DNA of 64,000 nucleotides from assembly GCA_030246985.1 (NCBI GenBank), contig CP107246.1, forward strand, positions 498,282 to 562,281. The letters are read 5' to 3'. Both the position numbers and the translations under genes were made by a program. The notes beneath the pieces were generated by a model. It ran no database searches. It saw nothing but the letters and a program-made list of their open reading frames with translations, and was not told the origin of the DNA. Origin of the DNA: Candidatus Nitricoxidivorans perseverans (GTDB lineage: Bacteria; Pseudomonadota; Gammaproteobacteria; Burkholderiales; Rhodocyclaceae). Positions 1 to 9,332 of this stretch are shown here, in pieces; the first letter of the stretch is position 1, and each line of letters begins with the position of its first letter.

Positions 1-156
1 GCGGCGGCCGAAAAAGATGTCGATAACCTCATCCCGGGTCAGTTTGTCCACGCCCGACGAGGGGTTCGCGATGACCACCAATTCCTCCTCCGCCGTCGCC
101 GCGAGGGGCAGCGCGACGGCGACGACGCAGGCGATGAGGAGGCGGCGCAAGCCCAT
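1..156 (-). CDS. Periplasmic phosphate-type substrate-binding protein, N-terminal part (cut by window edge)
   Basis: The ATG at 156 opens a reading frame that runs off the left edge after 52 codons. It begins with a signal peptide (MGLRRLLIACVVAVALPLAA, then TAEEE) and continues with a short strand-turn stretch (VVIANPSSGVDKL followed by IFFGRR) that resembles the start of PstS-like periplasmic binding domains lacking their own permease. It lies 3 bases behind the stop of the porin-like gene and is almost surely co-transcribed with it, a pairing that suggests anion (phosphate-type) uptake or sensing. The ligand cannot be judged from this fragment. Confidence 0.6.
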   Translation of the reverse strand, partial: MGLRRLLIACVVAVALPLAATAEEELVVIANPSSGVDKLTRDEVIDIFFGRR

Positions 157-159
157 GGG

Positions 160-1365
160 CTAGAACACCCTGTCATAGGTAAAAGTCAGCAACCTCGAGT
201 TGCCGAACCGGTAGGCGTAATCGGGGCCGCTCTGCTCCCGCTTGTCGTCGAACTGCACTTTCAGGGCGCTGGTGCCGGTGAGGTCGTAGCGCAGCGTGAA
301 GGTGCGGACCGTCCATGCTTCCATGGCGGCGGGGTCGGCTCCCTGGTCAAGCACCGCGCCCTGCTTGTATCGCGTCCAGGTCAGCGTAGGCTGCCATCTG
401 CCGAGGCGATGGCCGACGGCGACCTGCTGGGCGTAGTCCCGGTAGTTCAGGCCGGGATGGCTGATGTAGATGAACTCGCCGCGGACGAGCCAGTCGCGCC
501 AGTCGGCGTTGAGGGCGATGCCGTGGATCTTCTGCCGGGCGGCCGGCCCGAAATCCGCGTCGATCGTGGCGGAATCGAGATCTCCGAGGCCGCGGTCCCA
601 GTAGCCGGTGACGCTTTTCTTCCGCGTGTGGGACTGGATGTAGACGAGGCGGGCCTCGAACCAGTCCTTCGCCAGCGTCAGATCGCCGCCGGCGATGTTG
701 TCCCACTTGACGTCCGTCCGGTTGCGCCGGCCGTCGGTGATCTTGTAATAGCCGCTTTCCTTCCGGTGCTCGCCGCCGGCGAGCAGGTTGAGGGTCGAGC
801 TCCAGCCGCCCCAGTGATCCTGGTAGAGAAGGTTCAGGCCGTCATAGTTGACGGCTTCCCAGCCATACACGGCGGGCGGCAGGTGCGTCCAGGGCAGGGC
901 GAAGCCGACGTCCTGGATGTCGGAGTAGTAGAACATCGGCAGGCGCTTGCGGCCCGCCTGCAGCGTGATCCTCTCGTTCAGGCGGTAACTGGCGTAGAGC
1001 CATTCCAGGTTCGTCTTGCCGTCGCGGGCGCCGCGCATCACCGCCTGCGCCGTCACCGAGAGGTCCGTGCCGGTCAGGGAAGCCGTGCCCTGGAGCCCCA
1101 GCTTGGAATCCGGCCCCCATTGCAGGCCGCCGCGTCCGTCGTAGATGCCGCCCTGGCCATAGTCGACGGGGTAGCAGGGGCACTCGCGGTTGCCGACGTC
1201 GTCGCGGTGGCCGCCGAGCATGCGGCCGGCGCCGAGGGTGAGGAAGCCGCTTCCCGAGAATGCGAAGGCCGGCGACGCCAAGGGGGATTGGGCCTGGACG
1301 GCGGTTGTGGAGAGGAGAAAAGACAACGCCAGAAACGAAGCGGGTGGCATGCGCATGGTGGTCAT
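160..1365 (-). CDS. Porin-like outer-membrane beta-barrel protein
   Basis: A 401-residue protein with a signal peptide (MTTMRMPPASFLALSFLLST, cleavage after AQA). The rest is a run of alternating aromatic and polar strands of the sort seen in porins, ending in Phe (TFTYDRVF), the usual C-terminal signature for BAM-dependent insertion. I chose ATG 1365, although the frame is open to 1443, because a GGGAG ribosome site lies just upstream and the signal peptide begins there. It precedes the binding-protein gene at 156, so a solute-uptake pair is likely. A CPCYP motif near the N-terminus is unusual for a porin. Exact family and substrate were not recognised. Confidence 0.6.
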   Translation of the reverse strand: MTTMRMPPASFLALSFLLSTTAVQAQSPLASPAFAFSGSGFLTLGAGRMLGGHRDDVGNRECPCYPVDYGQGGIYDGRGGLQWGPDSKLGLQGTASLTGTDLSVTAQAVMRGARDGKTNLEWLYASYRLNERITLQAGRKRLPMFYYSDIQDVGFALPWTHLPPAVYGWEAVNYDGLNLLYQDHWGGWSSTLNLLAGGEHRKESGYYKITDGRRNRTDVKWDNIAGGDLTLAKDWFEARLVYIQSHTRKKSVTGYWDRGLGDLDSATIDADFGPAARQKIHGIALNADWRDWLVRGEFIYISHPGLNYRDYAQQVAVGHRLGRWQPTLTWTRYKQGAVLDQGADPAAMEAWTVRTFTLRYDLTGTSALKVQFDDKREQSGPDYAYRFGNSRLLTFTYDRVF

Positions 1366-1467
1366 CCGGCTCCCTGATCCACCATCGAGGCGAATCAACT
1401 TATTTTCGATTTTTAAGGATTCTACTATTTTGTTCCGCTGCAAACATATTCCGCATATCGGCCTGTC

Positions 1468-2571
1468 CTAAAAATTCTCATTTCTCGCCAGGCGCACGGG
1501 AATGCGCCGCGCCCCGAAGGGGTTCTCGAACTTTCCGAAACGGCCGGCGATGGACGCGTGGCAGTGCTTGCAGTGGCCGGTGTCATCGAGGTCGTAGCGC
1601 AGGATCTCGTACCAGTCGCGCGCGATCACGGGCTTTCCGCACGCCGGGCAGAAGGTGGTGTCGCCCTCCGGATCGTGGACGTTGCCCACGTAGACGTAGC
1701 GCAGGCCGGCGTCCAGGGCGATTTTCCTGGCCCGGCGCAGGGTCTCCGGAGGCGTGGCCGGCACGTTTTCCATCCGGTAGTCCGGATGGAAGGCGGAGAA
1801 ATGCAGCGGCACGTCCGGCCCCAGTTCCTTCACGCACCAGTCGGAGAGTTCCTTGATCTCCTTGTCGGAATCGTTGTGGCCGGGGATCAGGAGCGTCGTG
1901 ATCTCCAGCCAGCAGTTCGTTTCGTGCCGGACGTAGGCCAGGATGTCGAGCACGGGTTTCAGGTGGCCGACGCAGAGCTTGAAGTAGAAGTCGTCGGTGA
2001 AGCCCTTGAGGTCGATGTTGGCCGCGTCCATTTTCGCGTAGAACTCCTTCGCCGCCGGCAAGTGCATGTAGCCCGCCGTCACCGCGACCGCCTGGATGCC
2101 CAGCGCATGGCAGGCGTCGGCCGTGTCCATGGCGTACTCGGCGAAGACCACCGGGTCGTTGTAGGTGAAGGCGACGCTTTTCGAGCCGTATTGCGCGGCG
2201 GCGCGGGCGATGGCTTCCGGCGTGGCGTTGTCCATCAACGTGTCCATCTCGCGCGACTTCGAGATGTCCCAGTTCTGGCAGAACTTGCAGGCCAGGTTGC
2301 AGCCGGCCGTGCCGAAGGAGAGCACGGAAGAACCGGGGAAGAAGTGGTAGAGCGGTTTCTTCTCGATGGGGTCGACGCAGAAGCCGGAACTGCGGCCATA
2401 CGTCGTGAGGATCATCTCGCCGCCCTTGCGGGCGCGCACGAAGCAGGCGCCGCGCTGGCCGTCCTTGAGCTTGCAGTCGCGCGGGCAGACATCGCACTGG
2501 ATGCGGCCGTCGGGCAGGACGTGCCACCACTTCGCGGGCGTACCGCTCAGTTCTTCTCCGGTTCTTTCCAT
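1468..2571 (-). CDS. amrS: AmmeMemoRadiSam system radical SAM enzyme AmrS
   Basis: A 367-residue radical SAM protein. The cluster-binding CxxxCxxC is in GCNLACKFCQNW, an N-terminal cysteine set (CDVCPRDCKL) precedes it, and two CxxC pairs lie near the C-terminus (CPACGK and CKHCH), giving the usual AmrS layout. Start 2571 is chosen because the gene overlaps the end of amrA by 25 bases; the frame is open further upstream, but that part reads like antisense of amrA. The physiological reaction of this widely conserved system is not settled. The three genes amrB-amrA-amrS run in this order with overlaps, so they form one unit. Confidence 0.88.
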   Translation of the reverse strand: MERTGEELSGTPAKWWHVLPDGRIQCDVCPRDCKLKDGQRGACFVRARKGGEMILTTYGRSSGFCVDPIEKKPLYHFFPGSSVLSFGTAGCNLACKFCQNWDISKSREMDTLMDNATPEAIARAAAQYGSKSVAFTYNDPVVFAEYAMDTADACHALGIQAVAVTAGYMHLPAAKEFYAKMDAANIDLKGFTDDFYFKLCVGHLKPVLDILAYVRHETNCWLEITTLLIPGHNDSDKEIKELSDWCVKELGPDVPLHFSAFHPDYRMENVPATPPETLRRARKIALDAGLRYVYVGNVHDPEGDTTFCPACGKPVIARDWYEILRYDLDDTGHCKHCHASIAGRFGKFENPFGARRIPVRLARNENF

Positions 2572-3098
2572 TTCTGCACCTCGTAGCGGAACAGTTTCAC
2601 GTCCGGCGCCCAGAAATCGTCGGGCAGGCCGGCCTTCTGCTTCAGATGGGCCAGAAAAAGATGCGGTTGCGGCAGGCTTTCCCATACCTGGGGCAGGAAG
2701 GTGCCGCGCAGTCCGCGCCATTCGAGGATCACGCCGTCGATGCCGGGGCGCAACCGGCGCGCGGCGTCCTCCTCGTCGGCGAACTCGATGGGCTCGGCGG
2801 GCGCCAACAGCGACACCCCGACGCGAGTGCGCGGCAATTCGGCGGCGGCGAGCGGCGGAAAGCGCGGATCGCGGAAGGCGGCGGCGCAGGCGTTGGCGCG
2901 CACGTCATCGACGAGCGGTCGCCAGGCTTCCAGCGAACCGATGCACCCGCGTAACTGTCCGCCCTGCGTCAGCGTGACGAAAGTGGCGCCGCGCCTGGCG
3001 AGCGACGGATGGTCGGGCTCCGGCCGCGGCGGCAGCCGGAGCTCCGTTTCGATGGCGTTGCGCGCGCGGACCAGCAGGGCTTCGCCGAGAGCGTCCAT
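2547..3098 (-). CDS. amrA: AmmeMemoRadiSam system protein A (AMMECR1 domain)
   Basis: A 183-residue AMMECR1-type protein. It shows the family signature [12 protein letters not shown] near residue 50, the DPRFPPL turn, and the C-terminal LPQVWE block. Its ATG overlaps the stop of amrB by one base (TGATG at 3100-3096), which signals translational coupling, and its end overlaps amrS. Human AMMECR1 belongs to the same domain family. The bacterial role is not established; the fixed association with amrB and amrS argues for one complex or pathway. Confidence 0.88.
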   Translation of the reverse strand: MDALGEALLVRARNAIETELRLPPRPEPDHPSLARRGATFVTLTQGGQLRGCIGSLEAWRPLVDDVRANACAAAFRDPRFPPLAAAELPRTRVGVSLLAPAEPIEFADEEDAARRLRPGIDGVILEWRGLRGTFLPQVWESLPQPHLFLAHLKQKAGLPDDFWAPDVKLFRYEVQKWKEPEKN

Positions 3099-3892
3099 CA
3101 CGATTCCTCGAAGGCGACGGCGCAGTAGCCGACCACGCGCGAGCGGTCGCCCGCCGTGTCGCCGGAATTGCGCAGGTCGAGCAGGTGCGGCCTGAGCCCC
3201 TTCTTGCGCGCGATCTCGATGAGGCCATTGACGGGCGTGGCGCCGCAGGCCTGCTCGTGATCGGCCAGGGTCCGCAGGTGCAGGATGTCGTCGACGGTGC
3301 TCCGGTCGATCTGCCGTGCTTCGGCATAGGGATGGTAATGGGAGAGGTCCGAGCTGATGACGATCAGGGTTTCCGGGCCGCCCCACAGCAGGTTCAGCAC
3401 CTCGGCCACTTCATCGTTGGAAGCCGCGCCGACGACGAAGGGCACGAGGTTGAAATCGCCGAGCGCCGCCTGAAGGAAGGGCAGCTGGACTTCCAGCGAA
3501 TGCTCCCATGCGTGCGCGACCTCGCCGACGCCGACCTGGGGCAGGCGCAGCGCCGATTCGATGGCGGCGCGGTCGAGCGGCACCAGGCCCAGCGGCGTCC
3601 GGAACGAGGTCGCCACCGGCGCCGCCAGGCCGCGTACCGGCACGCGGTGGGCCGGGCCGAGCAGGATGACGCGGCGGATGCGCCCGCGCAGGGGTGCCAG
3701 CAGCGCATAGGCGCTGGCGGCCACGGGGCCGGAGTAGATGTAGCCGGCATGGGGCACGATCAGTGCCTTGGGCGTGACCGGAGCGACGGCGGCGTCTTCG
3801 ATCATCGCGGCGACATTGCCGGCCAGCTCGCGGGCATCGCCCGGATAGAACGCGCCGGCGACGGCGGGGGGACGGATATGGACGTCTTCCAT
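3098..3892 (-). CDS. amrB: AmmeMemoRadiSam system protein B (Memo domain)
   Basis: A 264-residue Memo-like protein related to class III extradiol dioxygenases. Visible motifs are AGAFYPGD at the N-terminus, [32 protein letters not shown] and [10 protein letters not shown], with the histidines expected to line a metal site. It is the first gene of amrB-amrA-amrS and starts 15 bases after the MgtC-type gene, so the four genes may be one transcript. Length agrees with the family. Confidence 0.88.
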   Translation of the reverse strand: MEDVHIRPPAVAGAFYPGDARELAGNVAAMIEDAAVAPVTPKALIVPHAGYIYSGPVAASAYALLAPLRGRIRRVILLGPAHRVPVRGLAAPVATSFRTPLGLVPLDRAAIESALRLPQVGVGEVAHAWEHSLEVQLPFLQAALGDFNLVPFVVGAASNDEVAEVLNLLWGGPETLIVISSDLSHYHPYAEARQIDRSTVDDILHLRTLADHEQACGATPVNGLIEIARKKGLRPHLLDLRNSGDTAGDRSRVVGYCAVAFEES

Positions 3893-3907
3893 GATGGGGA
3901 TTCCCTT

Positions 3908-5167
3908 TCAGGCGACGAAGAACATGCCGGCGGCGATGCCGGCGGCGATCGCCAGCAAGCCGGGCAGGGCGCGGCGCGCCAGTGGGCCGCCGCCGATGGC
4001 GATGACCAGGCCGCTCTTGAAGGCCAGGTTGGACAGCGTCGCCAGCGCCACCGAGAACACCGCCTGCTGCGCCGCCAGCTTCTCCAGGTTGTGGAGCCGC
4101 AGGCTGGAGAGCGTGATGGCGTCGACGTCCGTCAGGCCCGATGCGAGCGCGACAAGATAGAGTCCCTTGCTGCCGGCCGCATCCTCGAGCAGGGCGGCGA
4201 GGAACAAAACGGCTGCGTAGAGCAGCCCGAAGGACAGGGCCGTGCGGATCTCGGTCGGATTGCGGACTTCCGGCATCGGCAGCTCGCCGTGCGCGCCCAG
4301 GCTGCGCCAGCTCCACGCCGTGACCGCGAGGCCGAGGATGAGCCCGCCGCCGAGCACCATGGCAAGCGTGGGAAGCAGGCCGGGGGCGACAATGGCCGCC
4401 ACAAGACACAGGCGCAGCATCACCACGAGATTGGCGAGCAGGATGACGACGGTGGCGGTGCGGATGAAGCCCTCCTCCCCGCGGGCATGGCGTGCGAATA
4501 CCATGGTCGTCGCCGTCGAGGACACCAGGCCGCCGAAGAATCCGATGACCGGCGCGCCGTGCCGGACGCCGACGAAGCGCAGCGCCGCATAGCCGGCGAG
4601 CGACACGCCGGAGATCAGCACGACCATGAGCCATATCTGGTGGGGGTTGAGGGCGTCGAAGGGGCCGAAGTCGCGGTTCGGGAGGATGGGCAGAATGACG
4701 AAGGAGAGGACGGCGAACTGGAGGATGGAGATCAGATCCTTGCGGGTCAGGTTCCGGCTCCAGCCGTGCAGTTCGGTCTTGAAATAGAGCAGGAGGGTGG
4801 TGGCGATGGCCAGCATCACGGCCAGCGTGCCGTGGCCGAACCAGACGACCGCGCCCAGGCCGTAGCAGACCATCATGGCGATCACCGAGGTGGTGCCGGG
4901 GTCGCCGCTGTCCAGGGGATCGACGGCGAGGGCGGCGATCATCGTCGCGCCTACCGCCAGCAACCCGGCCGCCAGGATCCAACCCGCCCCCGTCGCGGTG
5001 GCGATCAGGCCGGAGAGCGTACCGAGCAGGGCGACGAGAGCGAAAGTGCGCAATCCGGCTTTCGTATCCGGCTGCCGCTCGCGCTCCAAGCCGATCAGCA
5101 GGCCGATCGCCAGGCTGGTCGCGAAGGTTTCGATATGCTCCGGGGGCGTCTGGCCGAGAAAATCCAT
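3908..5167 (-). CDS. MgtC/SapB family membrane protein with DUF4010 domain
   Basis: A 419-residue polytopic membrane protein. Residues 1-140 contain the MgtC/SapB-like half ([15 protein letters not shown] and [10 protein letters not shown]), and roughly residues 180-410 the DUF4010 half ([31 protein letters not shown]). This two-part form is common in proteobacteria. MgtC relatives are tied to magnesium limitation and to control of the ATP synthase in pathogens, but a function for the DUF4010 form is not established. It heads the amr genes and is divergent from ispD across 51 bases. Confidence 0.82.
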   Translation of the reverse strand: MDFLGQTPPEHIETFATSLAIGLLIGLERERQPDTKAGLRTFALVALLGTLSGLIATATGAGWILAAGLLAVGATMIAALAVDPLDSGDPGTTSVIAMMVCYGLGAVVWFGHGTLAVMLAIATTLLLYFKTELHGWSRNLTRKDLISILQFAVLSFVILPILPNRDFGPFDALNPHQIWLMVVLISGVSLAGYAALRFVGVRHGAPVIGFFGGLVSSTATTMVFARHARGEEGFIRTATVVILLANLVVMLRLCLVAAIVAPGLLPTLAMVLGGGLILGLAVTAWSWRSLGAHGELPMPEVRNPTEIRTALSFGLLYAAVLFLAALLEDAAGSKGLYLVALASGLTDVDAITLSSLRLHNLEKLAAQQAVFSVALATLSNLAFKSGLVIAIGGGPLARRALPGLLAIAAGIAAGMFFVA

Positions 5168-5218
5168 TTAGTCCACTCTCCCCTGTTCCGATTTCATTGT
5201 AGTCCTTACAATTGGCGC

Positions 5219-5917
5219 ATGGCCTGTTTTGCCCTCGTACCCGCCGCCGGCGGCGGCAGCCGCATGGGAGCGTCCACACCCAAGCAGTATCTGCCGCTGG
5301 CCGGCCGCCCGATGATCCGCCATGCCTTGGCGACCCTGTCCGCCGTGCCGGCCATTGCGCGCGTCTTCGTGGTGCTCTCGCCCGACGACGCCGAATGGGA
5401 CCGCCACGACTGGCGCGATCTCCCCAAGCTCGCCGTCCTGCGCTGCGGTGGCGCGACGCGCGCCGACAGCGTCGCGGGCGGCCTGCGCGCCATCGCGGGC
5501 ACGGTGGCCGCGGACGACTGGGTGCTGGTGCATGACGCCGCCCGCGCCTGCCTGACGATGGATCACGTCGAGACCCTGATCCGCGAGGTGGCGGATGACC
5601 CGGTGGGCGGCATCCTCGCCGTGCCGGTGGCCGACACGCTGAAGCGGGCCGCCGAATCCGGCCATGTTCCACGCATTGCCGCGACCGTGCCGCGCGAGGG
5701 CCTGTGGCAGGCCCAGACGCCGCAGATGTTCCGTCACGGCGTGCTGCTCGAAGCGCTGGAATTCGCCCCCTCGGTCACCGACGAGGCGAGTGCCGTCGAG
5801 GCGCTCGGCCTCTCGCCGAAGCTGGTGGCGTCCGACGCCGCCAACCTGAAAATCACCTGGCCCGCCGATCTGCGGTTGGCCGAGGGCATCCTCCAACAGA
5901 GAAAGGCAAGCGCATGA
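5219..5917 (+). CDS. ispD: 2-C-methyl-D-erythritol 4-phosphate cytidylyltransferase
   Basis: A 232-residue enzyme that joins CTP and methylerythritol phosphate in the MEP isoprenoid pathway. The nucleotide loop is seen at the N-terminus ([10 protein letters not shown] then KQYLPL), with VLVHDAAR in the middle and a conserved [10 protein letters not shown] near residue 165. Start 5219 gives a normal family length; the same frame is open far upstream but only as antisense of the preceding genes. Its stop overlaps the ispF start (ATGA). Confidence 0.95.
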   Translation: MACFALVPAAGGGSRMGASTPKQYLPLAGRPMIRHALATLSAVPAIARVFVVLSPDDAEWDRHDWRDLPKLAVLRCGGATRADSVAGGLRAIAGTVAADDWVLVHDAARACLTMDHVETLIREVADDPVGGILAVPVADTLKRAAESGHVPRIAATVPREGLWQAQTPQMFRHGVLLEALEFAPSVTDEASAVEALGLSPKLVASDAANLKITWPADLRLAEGILQQRKASA

Positions 5918-6399
5918 GCATCGACTTCCGCATCGGCCAGGGGGTCGATGTGCATCCCCTGGTGCAGGGCCGCAAACTCATCCTCGGCGGCGTCGAGATC
6001 CCCTTCGAGCGCGGCCTGCACGGTCATTCAGACGCGGACGCGCTGCTGCACGCGATCACCGACGCCATCCTCGGCGCGGCGGGCCTTGGCGACATCGGCC
6101 GGATGTTTCCCGACACGGACGAACGCTGGAAGGGTGTCGACAGCCGGCTGCTGCTGCGCGGCGCGATGGCGCAGGTGCATGCCGCCGGCTGGCGCGTCTG
6201 CAACGTCGATGCGACCGTCATCGCCCAGGCGCCGCGCATCGCGCCCTACGCGGCGCAGATGCAGGAGAACATCGCCGCCGATCTGGAAGTGGTCGCCGCC
6301 TGCGTGAACATCAAGGGCAAGACCACCGAAAAGCTCGGCTTCTGCGGGCGCGGCGAAGGCATCGCCGCGCAGGCGGTGGCGCTGCTGGTCCGTGCCTGA
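5914..6399 (+). CDS. ispF: 2-C-methyl-D-erythritol 2,4-cyclodiphosphate synthase
   Basis: A 161-residue enzyme of the MEP pathway that cyclises CDP-methylerythritol phosphate. Metal ligands are visible in GVDVHPL, and the signature [18 protein letters not shown] is intact, as are GDIGRMFPD and the C-terminal KTTEKLGF block. It is translationally coupled to ispD by a 4-base ATGA overlap. With dxr at 27426, ispD and ispF give three MEP-pathway steps in this window. Confidence 0.96.
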   Translation: MSIDFRIGQGVDVHPLVQGRKLILGGVEIPFERGLHGHSDADALLHAITDAILGAAGLGDIGRMFPDTDERWKGVDSRLLLRGAMAQVHAAGWRVCNVDATVIAQAPRIAPYAAQMQENIAADLEVVAACVNIKGKTTEKLGFCGRGEGIAAQAVALLVRA

Positions 6400-6922
6400 G
6401 GGACTCCACCGGGTATTTTTCGCCGTCTGGCCGGACGCGCCGGCGGCAAGGGCGTTCCACGACGCCGCACAAGAAGCCCGGCAGGCCTGCGGCGGCCGGC
6501 GTATGCGGCGCGAGACCCTGCACCTGACGCTGGCCTTTCTCGGCGACGTTCCCGCGCAGCGCATCGACGCGGCCCGCCGGGCGGCCGACGGCATCGCCGC
6601 CGCCTCCTTCCCATTGACTATCGATCGCCTCGGTTTTTGGCCGAGGAACCGCATCCTCTGGGCCGGCGGAGATGCGCCGGCGCTGACTGCGCTCGCCGAT
6701 GCGCTCGGCGAGCGCCTGCGCGCCGCCGGCTTCCGGCTGGAGGACCGCCCCTTCGCCGCCCACGTCACCCTGCTGCGGGACGCCGATTGCGCGTCCGCGC
6801 CGCCGCTGGCGCGGACGGTCGAATGGAAAGTACCGGAATTCGTGCTCGCGGAATCAAAGCGCTCGGCCGAGGGCGCCGGCTACGAGATCATCGGCCGCTG
6901 GCCGCTCACCCCGGAATCGTGA
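6392..6922 (+). CDS. thpR: RNA 2',3'-cyclic phosphodiesterase
   Basis: A 176-residue protein of the 2H phosphoesterase family (formerly LigT). Both catalytic HxT motifs are present: HLT in [10 protein letters not shown] and HVT in AAHVTLLRD. It opens a 2',3'-cyclic phosphate on RNA. The GTG start at 6392 overlaps the ispF end by 8 bases, and the 3' end overlaps the convergent histidine-kinase gene by 17 bases. Confidence 0.9.
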   Translation: MPEGLHRVFFAVWPDAPAARAFHDAAQEARQACGGRRMRRETLHLTLAFLGDVPAQRIDAARRAADGIAAASFPLTIDRLGFWPRNRILWAGGDAPALTALADALGERLRAAGFRLEDRPFAAHVTLLRDADCASAPPLARTVEWKVPEFVLAESKRSAEGAGYEIIGRWPLTPES

Positions 6923-8198
6923 TCCGGGCCGTGAGGCCGCCGCCTTCGCGGGGGAGGAGGTCGAGGCGTCCGCCGAGGCTGCGGGCGATGCGCTCGACGA
7001 TGGCGAGCCCCAGTCCGGCGCCGGTGGCGCCCGTGCGGGCGGTTTCCAGCCGCGTGAAGGGCAGCTTGAGGCGCTCGGCTTCCGCCGACGGGATGCCGGG
7101 GCCGCGATCCCTCACTTCGATGACGACATCGCCATTGTCGGAAAGCGCGATTTCCACGGGGCCCCCCGCGTGGCGCAGGGCGTTGTCGACGAGGTTGGCG
7201 ACGGCGCGGCGCAGCGCCTGGGCGGGCAATGTCCGCGCCGGCAGGGCGGCGAGTTTCGTTTCGACGGCCGCGCCGCGCCGTCGGACCTGCTCGGCAAGCT
7301 CGCCGATCAGCGCGGCGAGGTCGGTCGGCTGCGGCGCCTCGCCGCCGTCGGCGCGCGCGAAGTCGAGGAACTGGCCGATGGTCTCGTCCATCTCCTCGAC
7401 GTCGGCCGCCATGGCCTCGCGCGCGGCATCCGTGGCGCCGGTCATCTCGATTTCCATGCGCAGCCGGGTGAGCGGCGTTCTCAGGTCGTGGGAGATGCCG
7501 GCCAGGATCAGCGCGCGGTCCTCGTCGAGCCGTGCGAGGTCCGCGCTCATCCGGTTGAAGGCGGTGGACAGGGTGGCGATCTCCTCCGGCCCCTCGGCCG
7601 CCAGCGGCTCCGGCCGGCCGCCGCGCCCGATTTCGGCGGCGGCCCGCTCCAGCGCCTTGAGCGGGTGCGTGACCCGGAAGACGATCAACCACGCGCCCGC
7701 CAGCGAGAGCAGCAGGGCGGCGATGCCCCAGCCCAGCCACTGGAGCGGAAAGCGGCGCTCGATGTGTTCGCGCGGCAGGGCGATCCAGTATTCGTCTCCC
7801 TCGATGCGGAAGCTGACGTACAGGGCGTGCCCGCCTTCGCGCTCCAGCGTGAAGCGCGTCTCCTTGCCCAGCCGCTCCCGCACGAGCGCGGCTACGCTCT
7901 GCAGAAGGGCGTGGTCGGGCAGGGAAGCGATGCGGTCGCCGGGCTCGGCGGGATGGATGCGAATGCCCTCGCGGTCCGACAGCTCGGCGAGCAGTTGCCG
8001 GCGGGCCTCGGGGCGGGCGGTGACGAGCGCCGTGCGGGTCAGGTTTACGACGCTGACGATCAGTTGCGATATCTGTCGCGCACGCGGCTCGCGCTCGTAG
8101 TTTCTGAAGATGGAGAACCAGGCCAGCACCGACAGCAGCATCAGCGCCGCGATCAGCAGGAAGGTGCGCCAGAGCAGGGTACGAGGGACGAGGCTCAT
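6906..8198 (-). CDS. EnvZ-type sensor histidine kinase
   Basis: A 430-residue inner-membrane kinase. There are two membrane helices (about residues 10-28 and 150-172), a short periplasmic part between them, and a HAMP domain around residues 175-228. The DHp histidine lies in SHDLRTPLTRLRME, and the ATPase domain shows NLVDNALRHA, DRGPGIP and GLGLAIVERI. The T after the phospho-His (HDLRTP) is typical of EnvZ-like kinases. It is coupled to the regulator by a 4-base overlap. The stimulus (osmotic or membrane stress by analogy) is inferred only from the family. Confidence 0.9.
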   Translation of the reverse strand: MSLVPRTLLWRTFLLIAALMLLSVLAWFSIFRNYEREPRARQISQLIVSVVNLTRTALVTARPEARRQLLAELSDREGIRIHPAEPGDRIASLPDHALLQSVAALVRERLGKETRFTLEREGGHALYVSFRIEGDEYWIALPREHIERRFPLQWLGWGIAALLLSLAGAWLIVFRVTHPLKALERAAAEIGRGGRPEPLAAEGPEEIATLSTAFNRMSADLARLDEDRALILAGISHDLRTPLTRLRMEIEMTGATDAAREAMAADVEEMDETIGQFLDFARADGGEAPQPTDLAALIGELAEQVRRRGAAVETKLAALPARTLPAQALRRAVANLVDNALRHAGGPVEIALSDNGDVVIEVRDRGPGIPSAEAERLKLPFTRLETARTGATGAGLGLAIVERIARSLGGRLDLLPREGGGLTARITIPG

Positions 8199-8932
8199 GC
8201 GTGCTTCTTCCCGTCGGGGACGAACACATAGCCGAAGCCCCAGACCGTTTGAATGTAGCGGGGCTTGGCCGGGTCGTCCTCGACGAGCTTCCTCAGACGG
8301 GAAATCTGGACGTCGATGGAGCGGTCGAAGACGTCGTATTCGCGGCCGCGGGCCAGCTCCATCAGCTTGTCGCGGCTCATCGGGTGGCGCGCGTGGTCGA
8401 CCAGCACCTTGAGCAGGGCGAACTCGCCGGTGGTCAGCAGCGTCGTGGCACCGTCGCGGGTCAGTTCCCGGGTGGCGAGGTTCACCGTCACGACGCCGAA
8501 GGAAACCGTCTCGTCGACGGCGGCGGGCGCGCCGGGCGGCGGCAAGGCGCCCCGCCTGCGCAGCACGGCGTGGATACGGGCGACCAGCTCACGGGGATTG
8601 AAGGGTTTTGGGAGGTAGTCGTCGGCGCCCAGTTCGAGGCCGACGATGCGATCCACGTCGTCGCCCCGTGCCGTAAGCATGATGATGGGCACGTCGTTCC
8701 CATCCTTGCCTTGGCCGCGCAGCCGCCGGCAGACGGACAGGCCGTCCTCGCCGGGCATCATCAGGTCGAGCACGACGAGGTCATGGAGTTCCCGATCGAG
8801 GGCCCTGTCCATCGCGGCGGCGTTCTCCACCGCCTTCACGGCGAAGCCCTGCCCGGCAAGGTAGCGTTCCAGCAGCTGGCGCAGGCGCAGGTCGTCGTCG
8901 ACGACGAGGATTTTCGGTTTGCTTCCGCTCAT
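8195..8932 (-). CDS. ompR: OmpR-family response regulator
   Basis: A 245-residue regulator with receiver domain (acidic pocket VVDDD, phospho-Asp in LVVLDLMMPGEDG, Lys in KPF) and a C-terminal winged helix (residues about 140-240, with FDRSIDVQISRLRKLVEDD and the IQTVWGFGYVF wing). This is a close OmpR type; the symbol is given by resemblance and partner. It is the first gene of a regulator-kinase operon. A tandem 10-bp site at 8976-8995 lies upstream and may be its own operator. Confidence 0.88.
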   Translation of the reverse strand: MSGSKPKILVVDDDLRLRQLLERYLAGQGFAVKAVENAAAMDRALDRELHDLVVLDLMMPGEDGLSVCRRLRGQGKDGNDVPIIMLTARGDDVDRIVGLELGADDYLPKPFNPRELVARIHAVLRRRGALPPPGAPAAVDETVSFGVVTVNLATRELTRDGATTLLTTGEFALLKVLVDHARHPMSRDKLMELARGREYDVFDRSIDVQISRLRKLVEDDPAKPRYIQTVWGFGYVFVPDGKKHA

Positions 8933-8975
8933 GGAGTCGAATCGTAGCCCGAACCGCGCGGCATGGGCCTTCGGC

Positions 8976-8995
8976 GTTACAAAGCATTACAAAGC
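8976..8995 (+). promoter_or_regulatory. Tandem 10-bp OmpR-like operator between ompR and the small secreted-protein gene
   Basis: GTTACAAAGC at 8976-8985 is followed directly by ATTACAAAGC at 8986-8995, nine of ten bases alike and on the same face of the helix. OmpR/PhoB regulators bind head-to-tail as dimers to 10-11 bp direct half-sites, and GTTACA-like half-sites are known for OmpR. A -10-like TACAAT at 9013-9018 follows with a poor -35, as expected of an activator-dependent promoter. Binding itself is inference. Confidence 0.5.
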
Positions 8996-9025
8996 GGCCT
9001 TGCGGCTTCCCATACAATGGGCCGC

Positions 9026-9322
9026 ATGAAGACAATGCTGCATATCGCCATCGCGGCGGCCTGGCTGGCCGCCGGTACGGCGGCCGCACAGGCGGACGGC
9101 GCCGAACGGCCGATGCCGGCGGAGCCCGGTGTTGGCCGGCCGGCACACGGCCATGCGCCGCGCTCGCTGCGCCAGGATCTGATGCAGACGGCGTCGCCGC
9201 CCGCCGACATGCCGGCGCCGCACATGCGGATGACGCCGGAGGAATTGCGGCAACTGCGGCACGACATCCACGAAGCCAATCGGGAGTTCATGCGCCGCGA
9301 GCGGCGGGGGCGCGGCTGGTAA
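9026..9322 (+). CDS. Small secreted protein, Met/Pro/His/Arg-rich
   Basis: A 98-residue protein with a clear signal peptide (MKTMLHIAIAAAWLAAGTAA, then AQADG). The mature part has many Met, Pro, His and Arg residues (MPAPHMRMTPEELRQLRHDI, then REFMRRERRGRGW), hinting at metal or membrane contact, but no family was recognised. ATG 9017 is an alternative start three codons earlier. It is divergent from the ompR-like gene and sits directly after the tandem OmpR-like site, so it may be a target of that system. The -10 box ends about 8 bases before the ATG, so the mRNA may be nearly leaderless. Confidence 0.55.
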   Translation: MKTMLHIAIAAAWLAAGTAAAQADGAERPMPAEPGVGRPAHGHAPRSLRQDLMQTASPPADMPAPHMRMTPEELRQLRHDIHEANREFMRRERRGRGW

Positions 9323-9332
9323 ACTCCGGGGC

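Noticed and set aside
3185-5218. Very long plus-strand frame ahead of ispD
   Set aside because: It is antisense to amrB and the MgtC-type gene, its translation is low-complexity (Gln/Arg/Gly/Asp), and only the part from 5219 is IspD.
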